64,000 nt of DNA from Myotis daubentonii. Its lineage: Eukaryota; Chordata; Mammalia; Chiroptera; Vespertilionidae. The translations under genes were made by a program, and so were the position numbers. Location: assembly GCF_963259705.1 (NCBI RefSeq), contig NC_081847.1:74219469-74283468 (forward strand), read 5' to 3'. Positions 10,141 to 19,989 of the stretch are shown one piece after another. Below the pieces are notes generated by a model that was not told where the DNA came from, did not search any database, and was given only the letters and a program-made list of their open reading frames with translations. How positions within the stretch are numbered: position 1 is the stretch's first letter; every line of letters begins with the position of its first letter.

Positions 10141-10608
10141 CTAGAGGCCCAGTGCACAAAAATTTGTGCACTGGGGGGGGGGGGGTGTCCCTCAGCCCGG
10201 CCTATGACCTCTTGCAGTCTGGGACCCCTCGGAGGATGTCCACCTGCTGGCTTAGGCCCAGTCCCTGGGCGATCGGGCCCAAGCTGGCAGTCAGACATTC
10301 CTCTGGCAGCCTGGCAGCCCTCGGGGGATGTCCACTTGCCAGCGGGGAGCAGGCCTAAGCTGCAGTTGGACATCCTTAGCACTGTTGAGGAGGCGGGAGA
10401 GTCTCCCACCACCACCGCTGTACTGGCAGCCATCAGCCTGGCTTGTGGCTGAGCAGAGCTCCCCCTGTGGGAGCACACTGACCACCAGGGGGCAGCTTCT
10501 GCATTGAGCGTATGCCCCCTGGTGGTCAGTGTGTGTCATAGTGACCAGTCATTCCCAATTGTTCTGCTGTTAGGGTTAGTTTGCATATTACCCTTTTATT
10601 ACATAGGA
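10141..10608 (-). mobile_element. Non-autonomous Helitron with palindromic core
   Basis: CTAGAGGCCCAGTGCACAAAAATTTGTGCAC at 10141 is the reverse of the Helitron 3' hairpin and CTAG end. TCCTATGTAATAAAAGGG read from 10608 is the 5' end. The flanks are A and T. It holds a 13-base G run after the hairpin and a perfect 21-bp inverted repeat (10474-10494 / 10513-10533). Open frames of up to 127 codons here come from GC-rich repeat sequence, not from a captured gene that I can recognise. Confidence 0.92.
10474..10533. promoter_or_regulatory. Paired, divergent CTCF-like motifs in a 21-bp palindrome
   Basis: The left arm contains CCACCAGGGGGCAGC, which fits every position of the CTCF core CCASYAGRKGGCRSY. 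The right arm carries the same core in reverse (GCCCCCTGGTGG). Arms are perfect over 21 bp with an 18-base spacer. The motif match is seen directly; occupancy is inference. Confidence 0.55.
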
Positions 10609-11397
10609 TAGAGGCCTGGTGCATGGGTGGGGGCTGGCTGATTTGCCCTGAAGGGTGTTCTGGATCAGGGTGGGGGTCCTGCTGGGGTGCCTGGCCAGCC
10701 TGGGTGAGGGGCTGATGGGTTGATGGGTGTTTGCAGGCTGGTCACACCCCCTTCAGGGTGGGCGTCCCGCTGGGGTGCCTGGCCAGCCAGGGTGAGGGGC
10801 TGATGGCTGTTTGCAGCTGGTCACACCCCCTTTAGGGTGGGAGTCCCCACTGGGGTGCCTGGCCAGTCTGGGTGAGGGGCTGAGGGCTGTTTTCAGGCTG
10901 TCCAAGCCCCCGCCGCCCCCTCCCCCCGAGTGGGGATCCTCACCCCATGGAGGTTTGGCCAGCCTGGGTGAGGGGGCTGATGGCTTTTTTCAGGCTGGCC
11001 ACACCCCCTTTAGGGTAGGGGGTCCTCACTGGGGTGCCTGGCCAGTCTGGGTGAGGGGCTGAGGGCCATTTTCAGGCTGGCCAAGCCGCCCCAGCGACAG
11101 AAGCTCCCAGCCTCTCCTTTTTTTCTTTTTCTTTTTTTTTATTCTGGGATTTATTTACCTTCTATAATTGAAACTTTGTAGCCTTGAGAGGAGCTCAGAG
11201 CTGCCATGGCAGGCGGGAAGCTTGGCTTCCTCCATCATTGGGGCAACCAAGCCTCCTGCTTGCTCCAGTTCTATGGCTGCCGGCCGCCATCTTGGTTGCG
11301 TTAATTTCCATATAGTTGCTCTGATTGGCTGATGAGCGTGGCTTAAGGCATAGTGAAGGTATGGTCAATTTGCATGCTTGTCTTTTATTAGTGTAGA
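10609..11397 (-). mobile_element. Second Helitron abutting the first
   Basis: TAGAGGCCTGGTGCATGG at 10609 is the 3' hairpin end (terminal C lost or merged with the junction). The 5' end is TCTACACTAATAAAAGAC read from 11397, followed outside by T. It holds an ATTTGCAT octamer near the 5' end and an internal minisatellite. Orientation matches the neighbour, giving a head-to-tail pair. Confidence 0.85.
10680..11095 (-). repeat. Minisatellite, about 5 units of roughly 80-90 bp
   Basis: Units begin with TGGGGTGCCTGGCCAG at about 10685, 10774, 10853 and 11032, with a diverged unit near 10955. Each continues with CTGGGTGAGGGGCTGA, a TTTTCAGGCTG segment and a CACACCCCC segment. Confidence 0.85.
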
Positions 11398-11404
11398 TTA
11401 GTAG

Positions 11405-11630
11405 TAGCATTGTGAGTACTAACTATGTGGTAGGCATTATGCTAAATATTTTATATTTATCTTAGTCTTCACAAAAACTCCAGGAAGTTTGTAGTATTTT
11501 TACCCCCATTTTACAAATGTAGAGATTGTAGTTCTTAGAACTACATGATTTATCTAAGATCATACTGCTAAATAAATGCTAGAGCTGAGATTCAGGCTCA
11601 GACCTGACTCTGAAATCTTAATATAAGACC
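11405..11630 (-). mobile_element. MIR SINE (ancient)
   Basis: Reverse MIR on the plus strand: TACTAACTATGTGGTAGGCATTATGC, CCCCCATTTTACAAATGTAGAGATTG, a CATACTGCTAAATAA segment and GAGCTGAGATTCAGGCTCAGACC. Confidence 0.75.
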
Positions 11631-12569
11631 ATATTTGGTGTCACCTACCAAAAGGTAACATAGTGAATGCATAGTGACTTTGTCTGCATTATAATTTGCA
11701 TTCCTTAGCAAACTTGATTATTTTGATAATATAAATTATTTAAGGAAAACAAATTATTGTCAAGATGAAGACCTTAAGGCTCACTGAGATTTGTTCAAGA
11801 GTTCCAAGGAGGGACCTAGAGCTGCAAATCAGGGTTCTTATGGTCTAGGAGTCTTTTTGGCAGACTCTGCTCCTTCCTTCCCAGAATCTCAACTCTCTTG
11901 GCAACCTTGCTATTTTCTGGATGTGAAATCAATCCCAACCTTATGTAGAGAAAGTCAGCATTCAAGGGATTGTAGAGAACATCAGTCATCAATTCTTCAA
12001 CAGGTTGGGCACCTACTATTGTCAATCTAGAATGAAGATATAAAACCAGGGGTCCTCAGGAGGTTTTTGTTAAACCAACACAATTACCAAGTACCTACAG
12101 ATTCTGACTGGGAACCCCAAGGAGTTTCTGAGACTTTGCTCTGCTGCAAAGCACTTAATGTAGAACTTGGCACATGACAGGTAATTGATATATCTAACTA
12201 GGTCCATTCTCCTGCCTTGGTCCAAAACTGTTAGCAGATCCTGCTGGAGAATGACGATGCATTTATGCTGAAGTGGAATTGCTCATGTAAGACATCCAGA
12301 CCTGGAGGGTTTGGTCACCCCTCAATGCCATCTTGTGGGCAATGGAAACTCTGCCAGGGTTTGGAGAAGCCTGCCAAGCCATTGTGTGATCTGACTGAGA
12401 ATCAGAATTGGAAAACCCTCATGCTCTGGAAGGAAATCTAGAGATTGTTTCAATGTAAAGAAGTAGAGTGTAAGAATCAAGAATAATGGAGTCTAAAACT
12501 AACACCCGCATCTACACAATTTTGGATTTACAACTGACTGTTGTAAGTTTACTTTGCAGTTCCCAGCAC
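11631..12569. other. Unique non-coding DNA
   Basis: No gene or repeat is confidently recognised. Short open frames on opposite strands at 11791-12030 overlap each other and look random. Confidence 0.4.
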
Positions 12570-12800
12570 AGGCTGTGGAACCAGGCATGTCTAGGCTTGC
12601 TTTTAGCTCTATGACTGCATCCTTGGCCAAGACCTTTGACTTCTCTCAACCAAGTTTCCCCATTTTAAAAGGAGAGCTAAAACTAATGCTTTTTTTTTTA
12701 CTTCCCTCTTGAGAAAATATTATGAGGGCATTCATAATTAGAAATCTGTCCAATATTTGGCTCTTTAAATGTATTAATAAATGGTAGATATCATTGATAT
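12570..12800 (+). mobile_element. MIR SINE (ancient)
   Basis: GCTGTGGAACCAGGCATGTC, CCTTGGCCAAGACCTTTGACTTCTC, AAGTTTCCCCATTTTAAAAGG and a terminal TTAATAAATGGTAGATAT follow MIR order. Confidence 0.65.
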
Positions 12801-12937
12801 TATTAGTTTTATTATCATTAGTAATGAGCTATTCTTTTCTGTTCTCTCTACCACTTAGAGTTGCCATTTGATAATTACATACTTGAAAATCAAATGATAG
12901 GAATTGTTAACTGATATACTTTCTTCCTCTTCTGTAG

Positions 12938-12984
12938 GAGAAAAATTCAGGACAAGAATTACCTATCAGACGATATGTCTGAGG
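12938..12984 (+). other. Candidate 47-nt internal exon
   Basis: A pyrimidine-rich acceptor (TTTCTTCCTCTTCTGTAG, ending 12937) precedes the block and a full-consensus donor GTAAGT (12985-12990) follows it. A TTAAC/CTGAT branch-point-like sequence lies about 25-30 bases upstream of the acceptor. Two of three frames are open; one reads RKIQDKNYLSDDMSEG with a 1-nt lead, another EKFRTRITYQTICLR. Length is not a multiple of three. I recognise no protein family. It could be a coding exon, an untranslated or lncRNA exon, or a cryptic pair. No other exon of the same gene is visible in the window. Confidence 0.4.
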
Positions 12985-13316
12985 GTAAGTTAGGTAGTTG
13001 TTCAGTGGAACAGGAAGCCAATTATTGGGCACTGTCCACTTAATATCTGTAAGTCAATTGTTAGTGATCAGGAGGGTCTGATGATTCTTCTGAAATGCAT
13101 ATCTATTGAGTATTTGGTGGATGTAAGGACACCTAGACATGAGTAAGAGTTATACCCTCCTTCAAGAGCTCACCATTAATATTTCTTATTATTGAATAAT
13201 CTTATGAAAGTTATTTGTCTCAGGGAAGGAACTATATAGGCTTTTACATACACCATTTTATTTATAATTTCAGGCTGAATTTGTCATAGACTTCATTATT
13301 AAGAAATTCAAAATTA
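12985..13316. other. Non-coding DNA downstream of the candidate exon
   Basis: AT-rich, intron-like, with no recognised element. Confidence 0.35.
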
Positions 13317-13478
13317 TCCCTGTATGAGTGGCTCAGTTGGTTAGAGCATCATCCCATACTCCAAAGGTTGCTGGTTCAATTCCTGGTCAGGGCACATACC
13401 CAGGTTGTGGATTCAATTACCAATTGAGGTGCATATGGGAAGCAATTGATGGATGTTTTTTTTTCTCTCTCTCTCTCA
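13317..13478 (+). mobile_element. Ves SINE (bat tRNA-derived)
   Basis: GTGGCTCAGTTGGTTAGAGCATCATCC and GGTTGCTGGTTCAATTCCTGGTCAGGGCACATACC contain the tRNA-like A and B boxes of Ves elements, followed by the unrelated body and a (TC)n tail. It is an older copy with no clear target duplication. Confidence 0.9.
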
Positions 13479-13480
13479 AA

Positions 13481-13571
13481 AGATGTAATTTTCTTTTAAA
13501 TTAAGAGTTAAGCTTTATAGGGACTTTTGGGGTGCTGGGGTACTGTATATTTGGATTTGGGTGCTGGTTCC
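13481..13571 (+). repeat. 91-bp duplicated segment, copy 1
   Basis: Matches 14208-14298 with about three differences. The copy starts exactly at the end of the Ves tail (AAGATGTAATTTTCTTTTAA...) and ends GGGTGCTGGTTCC. Confidence 0.9.
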
Positions 13572-14207
13572 TGTTCTCTATCTAAAATCAATAAACATAG
13601 CCTTGGGTGAGGATTTAAAAAAAAGAACCTCAAATTCACTTGGCATTTATTGAATAACGGCTCCATTGGTGGATGCAGATAAAGTTCACCCTCTCAAAAT
13701 GTGTACACTGCTTTAAGGCAGAAAATCATACACTTGGTAGACTGCAGACCACAGCCAGAATTGACCAGGACCACACAGGAGGGCCATGTAAGGAGCTGCG
13801 GTTCAGTGTGTTGGGGGAGAAAGGTTTTGTGGGTGAACTTGGCTGGAGGTGGTGAGATTTACTAATTAGTAGAGACCTGGAAAGATACCCTGCTTCCTCC
13901 ACTATCCTGTGCCCATTCTGGGTGTAGTTACCATCTTGTGGCTAGCCTCAACTTCAGACTGACTGTCAGTGTGAAAATGTTCCGCTCCACAGAACAGGCA
14001 CAGCCAAGGGCTCTGGGTCCACTTTGTGCACACAGAGTGAACCTGCATGGGCCTTGTTGGCAAGTTGGAGAAAGGGTGTAACTCCCTCTATGGAATAGAC
14101 CTGGACAGAAAGCACACAGGAGAGTGGGAGCCCACATATTGGTTAGTATTTCCTTATTTGTTTTCAACCTAAATCAGAATGGTATTTGGGGTGTTGGCTG
14201 AGTCTCT
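13572..14207. other. Unique DNA between the two 91-bp copies
   Basis: No gene or recognised repeat is seen. The minus strand is open over 13928-14167 but shows no domain. Confidence 0.4.
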
Positions 14208-14298
14208 AAGATGTAATTTTCTTTTAAATTAAGAGTTAAGCTCTATAGGGACTTTGGGGTGCTGGGGTACTATATATTTGGATTTGGGTGCTGGTTCC
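14208..14298 (+). repeat. 91-bp duplicated segment, copy 2
   Basis: Same orientation as the copy at 13481. Differences are a T/C, a one-base length change in a T run and a G/A. This copy has no SINE beside it. Confidence 0.9.
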
Positions 14299-14382
14299 AT
14301 GAGTGTGTTCAATTTGTGAAAATTCTGTGAGTACTATACATATGTATGTATATTGTACTTTTCTATATGTTTATTATATATA

Positions 14383-14408
14383 TATACACACACATATACA
14401 CACACGCG

Positions 14409-14447
<39 letters not shown>
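14383..14447. repeat. (CA)n with (CG/CA) interruptions
   Basis: Alternating tract TATATACACACAC...CACGCGCACGCACACA..., directly left of a Helitron end. Confidence 0.95.
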
Positions 14448-14448
<1 letters not shown>

Positions 14449-14450
<2 letters not shown>

Positions 14451-14591
14451 AGAGGCCCGATGCACAAAATTTGTGCAAGGGGCTCGGCCCTCGCAGCCTC
14501 AGCCAGCCGTCACAGCCCCTCGTAGCCCTGCTTCCAGATAGTTGTTCTGCTGTTCGGTCTAATTAGCATATTAGTTCTTTATTATATAGGA
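14449..14591 (-). mobile_element. Very short Helitron (143 bp) with both ends
   Basis: CTAGAGGCCCGATGCACAAAATTTGTGCA at 14449 gives the 3' end and hairpin. TCCTATATAATAAAG read from 14591 gives the 5' end, with T outside. It retains TAATTAGCATATTAG near the 5' end and little else. Confidence 0.9.
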
Positions 14592-15515
14592 TATGCTATA
14601 TGTATATATATATTTATACATGTACATATAAATGTATTTTAAAAATGAAGCAAGCTATCTGCAACTTGAAATTTTATGGGAAAATAATATAATTATCTAA
14701 CATAATTTAAGTGCTCAAAGTCACAATCAGCCAAATGTCTGCCATGTTAATTTAAAGATTCTGTGAACAGGACCAAGACAACTTGACACATCTTAACACA
14801 CTGAACTGGAAGTTCCAGCAGGGACTGCTGACCCCCTTCCAGGACATCTGAGGCCAGGACACTGGGCCCTCTGGAGACTTGAGTGACTCAGACTCCAGCT
14901 CCTGGCCCTCTCTGGGGCCCTGCCTCCTAGCTCCTGGCTCCTCTAGGCTAGCCGTTTCGTTCCTTCCTCTCCTCCTTGGTGGCTCCTGCTGTTTGGCCTC
15001 TGAGTTATGACATCCTGTGTCTCTACGCTTTAGGGAAGCTGCTGACTTCAGAAATAAGGAGGTCCGACTGAACCACAGGGGGAAGGGACCCAGAGTCTGA
15101 GCTGAGGTCCTAAGTCGGAAGCAGCCATCGAGTCCTTGCCCCGCTGGATGTAAGAAATGTGGCCCGCACAGGGGAGGGAGCGTGTGCAGCCTGCTGGCCT
15201 GGCCATCCCAGGAGGCTCAGCCTGGTGGCTCTGTCTGTTGCGGGTGGGGGAGTGGGTAGGATGTAATGACACATAGTGATGTGTTTCTGCCTGTCACTGT
15301 CCATCATTGTGAAATGCCCAATACCTGTTTTAGTCCCTATGCATTTCTTTATTCAGTTGTCAAAGGATTTAAAGAAGTTAACTCCCCATATGTCATGGTT
15401 CATGTGGATCCAAAATGCCCCTTCAAGACCCTGCAGAGCATAATTTCTGCAAATATATCTCAGAAGACACAATTCTTCAAGGTCAGGGTCAGGTAGGGAA
15501 CAGCAAGTATATTGC
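14592..15515. other. Unique non-coding DNA
   Basis: No coding exon or repeat is recognised. The GC-richer part at 14810-15250 has scattered CpG and overlapping short minus-strand frames without domains. Confidence 0.4.
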
Positions 15516-15519
15516 ACGA

Positions 15520-15690
15520 TGTCAATAAATCTGCTGGGCCTCAGACAGTGTTTAACCCTCTGAACCTATTTCCTCCTCATCTGTAAATGGCCATAGTGAT
15601 CCCAGTGCTACCTGGTCCCCGGGGTGAGGCCCAGACAAGATGAGAGAGAGCTTGTAGCAAACTATAAAGGAAGGACTTGTTATGAGCAGA
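15520..15690 (+). mobile_element. MIR-like SINE fragment
   Basis: CTGGGCCTCAGACAG, CCCTCTGAACCTATTTCCTCCTCATCTGTAAATGG and a following GATCCCAGTGCTACCTGG resemble the MIR core. Confidence 0.5.
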
Positions 15691-16356
15691 ATGTGAGTGA
15701 CTTTCAGGACATGAGATGCTGCTGGACAGCAAGAATCTCACGATGATCCCGCAAGTATCTCAAAGTCCCGCTATTGTAGCATGGATGTAACAAACCCTGT
15801 GTACCTCCCTCAGCTGCTGGGTGAGCATGAGCTTCTCCAGGCTGCAGGACATGGCCATGCCTATCCCATCATCCTCCACAGTCTTGTATTCCTTGCGGAA
15901 TCCCAGCTCCCCTTTGCTGACTCTTTCCTCAGGGTCCATTATGGCAATCTTTCCTCTACCTGCATCTTCTAATTTTTTGAGTAATCAAGCATTCCATTCT
16001 TAATCAACTATTGCTCCTCACTCCATTTGTTCAGTCTAGGTGACCTCCCTGTCTTCTATCCAACTGCAGGTAACCCCCAAATACATAACAAATCCTATTC
16101 TCCCCTCCAATTCCCAACCTTCATGTCTTCCTGTTGACACTTCCTGTCACCCTCACATGCCCTAACTGACCTCATGAACTTCCCCCACCAGATTGCTCTT
16201 CCCCCCAACCTCTGTATGTGAGTGGTCACAGTCCTCTCATCTCAAGCCACAACAACTGGTTATAATATCAGCCCCTCCACTGCAGTAACAGTCTCTTTTC
16301 ACTATGGAGTTTTAGTGCTTTGCCCATGATAGGGGCTCAGCAACTTTTTAAAAAAG
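15691..16356. other. Unassigned non-coding DNA
   Basis: The pyrimidine-rich stretch 15990-16230 is vaguely L2-like but not clear enough to call. No exon is recognised. Confidence 0.35.
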
Positions 16357-16864
16357 AATATATATATAAAGCCAGCAACCAGAATGCCGTAACAACCAGA
16401 ACGACCAGTTGCTATGACGCCCACTGCAGCCAGCAAACCAGCCCGATCAGGGGTGGGGCTGGCTAGCCAACCTCCATCAGCCTCTCCCCTTTGCTGGCCC
16501 CACCCCCAATGGGCCCGCACCACTCTGATAGGCCCACAGCCCCTCCCCCTGCCTGGCCCCACCACAGATCAGCACCCCCACGCTGATCAGGGATGGGGCC
16601 AGCTGGCCAACCACCTGTGGTCCCTCCCCCTGGTCAACCCCATCCCCTGGCTGGCCCTATGCCCTATCAGCCCTGCCACCCCATTCGGGGGCTGGGCTGG
16701 CTGGCCCATTGCCCACAGCCTCTCCCCACCCCAACCAGGGGCAGGGCCCGCCGGCCAATCACCTCCCCGGCCCCTCCTCCCCGCTGGCCTGGCCCTGATT
16801 GGGCTGATCGTGGCTGGACTGGACAGACCCCACCCGTGCATGAATTCATGTACTGGGCCTCTGG
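16357..16864 (+). mobile_element. Non-autonomous Helitron, GC-rich body
   Basis: The 5' end is decayed (ATATATATATAAAGCCAG). The 3' end has GTGCATGAATTCATGTAC, then GGGCCT and CTGG at 16861-16864, which still fits CTRR, followed by T. The body repeats CTGATCAGGGGTGGGGCTGG-like units. The open frames of up to 151 codons here are products of this GC-rich repeat. Confidence 0.88.
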
Positions 16865-17214
16865 TATGATTCATTACCTCTTTCTGTCTCATTTCCTATT
16901 AGATACTTATAAAATAATAAAATTATCTAAATTTGATACAATAGATCTTGACTTAGTACTTAACATTAGCTACTTGAGTGTTTCTGGGTGCACTGCACTC
17001 TCAAGTACTTTGTATATTTATCTTATACATACATATGTATAGATATATGTGGTATGTATATATGATATGGGATATATAATATAATATATTATTTTCATAT
17101 ATTTAATCTTGAGATGTGTAATTTACCCACTTTATAGATTAATAAGCTGAATCTCCCCCCCAATCTCTTACAGGTAATAGTGGTAAAACTGCATGTATAT
17201 TTCATTTTCAACTG
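16865..17214. other. AT-rich non-coding DNA
   Basis: A (TATA/CATATG)-rich low-complexity stretch at about 17020-17100. No gene. Confidence 0.4.
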
Positions 17215-17345
17215 ATGTACCAATATTAATTCATTTAATCCTTATAACAACCTTTTTGTTTCATAGACTACTCCCTACTTTGTAGATGGGGAAACGGAGG
17301 TAGAGTGAGGTTGAGTGCCTTGCTCAGGGTAACAGTTGGTCTGCT
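17215..17345 (-). mobile_element. MIR SINE fragment
   Basis: ATTCATTTAATCCTTATAACAACC, CTTTGTAGATGGGGAAACGGAGG and TGAGTGCCTTGCTCAGGGTAACAG are the reverse MIR core. Confidence 0.7.
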
Positions 17346-18299
17346 GTAGGACAGGATTCTTGCCCACACATCCTATTCCAGAGTCCCTTCTGTGCTGCCC
17401 CTCAATGCTGATGCTAGGCGCTGTCATAGCACCCCCACATCCACCCAAGCACAGTTTTCCTCATGTCACTCCCCAAGCGTCTTCTAGTTTGTCTTTTCCT
17501 TGTGAATATGGAGCAGAGTGCATACAGCACATAACAGTGGTACACATTGAGTAATTGAATAAGTGGGTGAAAAAGTAAAAGAATAAACGAATGTTCACAT
17601 TGGCTTCAGCTCCTTTGGTGGGCCTACTTCCTCCCTTTTCTTTCCTAAAAGGTATTTTTGCCTGCTTAATGTTTTATGTAGTTCACCATTGCTCTCTGAA
17701 GATCATTCCCATTCTTCCTTCGGGTTTTTCTCATCCATTACCATCTTTCTCTTAAACAGCTGATTGGAAAGGATCTGTTTCCTTCGTACAGGTCATTTTT
17801 GTCTAGTAGTGGGGCCAAATGTTTGATCCCATGGGGATACATCTTCATTTTTATAATGGAAGTCACTGGGAGTTAATAAAGGGAATGGAAAACACACATC
17901 TCTGCCAACTGCTTAAGTGTGTATCCATTCCCTTCCGAGAGGCCCACCTGTCCTCACAGCCTGCCCCTCGGGGAGTCCTTCAAGCAGCTGGATGGACATT
18001 ATAGGAGACAGTGGTTATATGACCGCTGGGCAGAGGGTGTCACGCTCCTGGGAGCACCGTGGTACTTAGAGGATACATCCCAGCAAGGAGGTCACTGGAG
18101 TGTTGGAATGAAGACCCTCATTCTCTTAAACCCACCACAAGGCACTTGTGAGGCTAGAATTCACTTCCTATTTTCTTCTGTTAAAACCAGTTCACAGTCG
18201 CTGCCATGCTCTGGGCCAACTTATTCAACGTGTGTTTATGAACTTCCACTGTGCTAGGTAAGAGGCAAAGTGGCATCAAAGGTATGAACCTCTCCTAGA
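17346..18299. other. Unique non-coding DNA
   Basis: No gene recognised. An open plus frame at 17919-18257 (112 codons) has no recognisable domain and no flanking splice consensus. Confidence 0.4.
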
Positions 18300-18452
18300 A
18301 GCAGACCCCCTGGGGCTCAGTTCTAGCACTGAGGAAGGAAGTTGCCTAATGCGTCCATGCTCTAATGTCCTCCCCTGCAAAAAGTGAGTAGTTATGGAGA
18401 CCCTCCTTATGGGGTTGTTGTGGAAAATACAAAGCTAACACAGTCCCTCTTT
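18300..18452 (+). mobile_element. MIR-like fragment interrupted by Ves
   Basis: GGGGCTCAGTTCTAGCACTG, CTCCCCTGCAAAAAGTGAG and TATGGGGTTGTTGTGGAAAATAC follow MIR order and stop at the Ves SINE. Confidence 0.5.
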
Positions 18453-18459
18453 TTTCTTG

Positions 18460-18668
18460 TTTTAAATATGCTTTTATTGATTTGAGAGAAAGAGAAAGGG
18501 AGAGGGGGAGAGAGAGAGAAAAAAACCCACATCAATTGGTTGCCCCCTGCATGTACCCCAACAGGGATTAAACCCATAACCCAGGCTTGTGTCCTAACCA
18601 GGAATCCAACTGGCAACCTTTCAGTGTAAGGATGATGCTCAACCAACTGAGCCACACTAGCTAGGGCC
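18460..18668 (-). mobile_element. Ves SINE
   Basis: Read on the minus strand: GGCCCTAGCTAGTGTGGCTCAGTTGG and the B box GTTGCCAGTTGGATTCC, body, then (CT)n and ATCAATAAAAGC. A 95-codon minus frame over it is SINE-derived. Confidence 0.92.
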
Positions 18669-19989
18669 ACAATCCCTTTTGTCAATATATTCATTGGCCA
18701 GGTGGGGAGATAGATGTGCCCTCATCTGGTTATGTGTGAGGAAGGTATAAATGACAACAGTTTGGCCAGGAGAAAGCATTTGTGGCTAAGGCTATCAGAA
18801 AAGTCTTCATGGATGTCTTCATATCTAAGCCGGGCCCTCAACAGATGTAGGCTTTGGACATGTGTGGACAGACTGGAGAACCAATATTCTTGAAAATAAA
18901 TCCAGTCTGGCAATAACTCCTTCTGAAAAGCTGAGCTATTTTCAAGTTGTCTTTGCTGCATGCTCCACCATGAAAAACTGTGATTAGAAGTTTACATTTA
19001 TATGGCATGTTTATTTTTAGAGGCTCTAGTAATATCATTAAAACTAGAGCTTTCCATTTTATTGCTAGCCTGTCTTCAAAAAAATATGTGTACCTTTTCT
19101 TCCAGTGAGTCTGCTAACTCACATAAGGATTAGTGGGAAGTTTAGAATAACTGTGAAATCTAAAATGATTCAAAAATTAAAAATAAAAAGTAAATTTTAA
19201 GAAATATTTCCAAAGTAATGTTGGTTGAAAAAGCCCTGGAAACAAGAAATACCAATTTTGATTAGAATTGGCAGGGAGCTGTAGAGAAAAACATTTTTAA
19301 AAATGTTGAGATGAAGGGTTTGTTAGATATGCTGTTGGGTTTCCTTGGGATATAATCCACTTTGGGGGCAAAGAGTTGAGGATCCTATAAAACAGGACAA
19401 GTAGTGGTAAAGAATGTCCATTGAAAATTGTGCAAACTCACAGCAAAAGACACTTCCTAGTGCCCAACGATGACACTATGAGCCCTGGATCATCGGTTTG
19501 TCCTGAGAAAGTGCTGTGAGCTATGACATGGGGATCGTGCCTCATTATTGCACGTGGTCCCTTCCTTAGGGGAGTGTTGCGGAAATCCTGCCTCACTGCC
19601 AGGACAAAGCAAAATCTGCTGGCATTGGATACACTCGCAGCCTGTGAGTCTTATCACCCCTAATTGCCCAGAAGTACTTAATCCTAGCCAAGCCCCTCAC
19701 TGCTGCCCACTTGCGCTGTATCTCATCACCTTGTTTTGTATATCAACCGCCTTTTCCTCACTGAAAGTGTTTAGTTGAGTGGTTGGTTGTTTAACAGCCT
19801 TCTCCTCCCATGTGCTCTAGCTTTTGGAGTCCTTAGCACTTAGTAGAGTGTTTGATGCATAGTAGACCCTTAACAAAAATTGAATGAGTGAATGGATGAA
19901 TAAATGAGTAGTTACTACAGTTATCTCCCTCGTTAAGGTTCTATTAATTTTCAACTGGTCTACTAAAATAGCATTATTTGTAGTGACCT
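18669..19989. other. Unique non-coding DNA
   Basis: No gene or clear repeat. It contains an L2-like tail AGTGTTTGATGCATAGTAGACCC...GAATGAGTGAATGGATGAATAAATGA at about 19845-19910. Confidence 0.4.

Noticed and set aside
10095..10478. 127-codon minus frame as a captured gene in a Helitron
   Set aside because: The sequence is shared with other Helitrons of the subfamily (for example 56866) and resembles no known protein.
16414..17042. Proline-rich open frames of about 150 codons in several registers
   Set aside because: They lie in a GC-rich Helitron body and are open on both strands, which is a composition effect.
18407..18694. 95-codon minus frame
   Set aside because: Runs across a Ves SINE, including its tRNA-like head.
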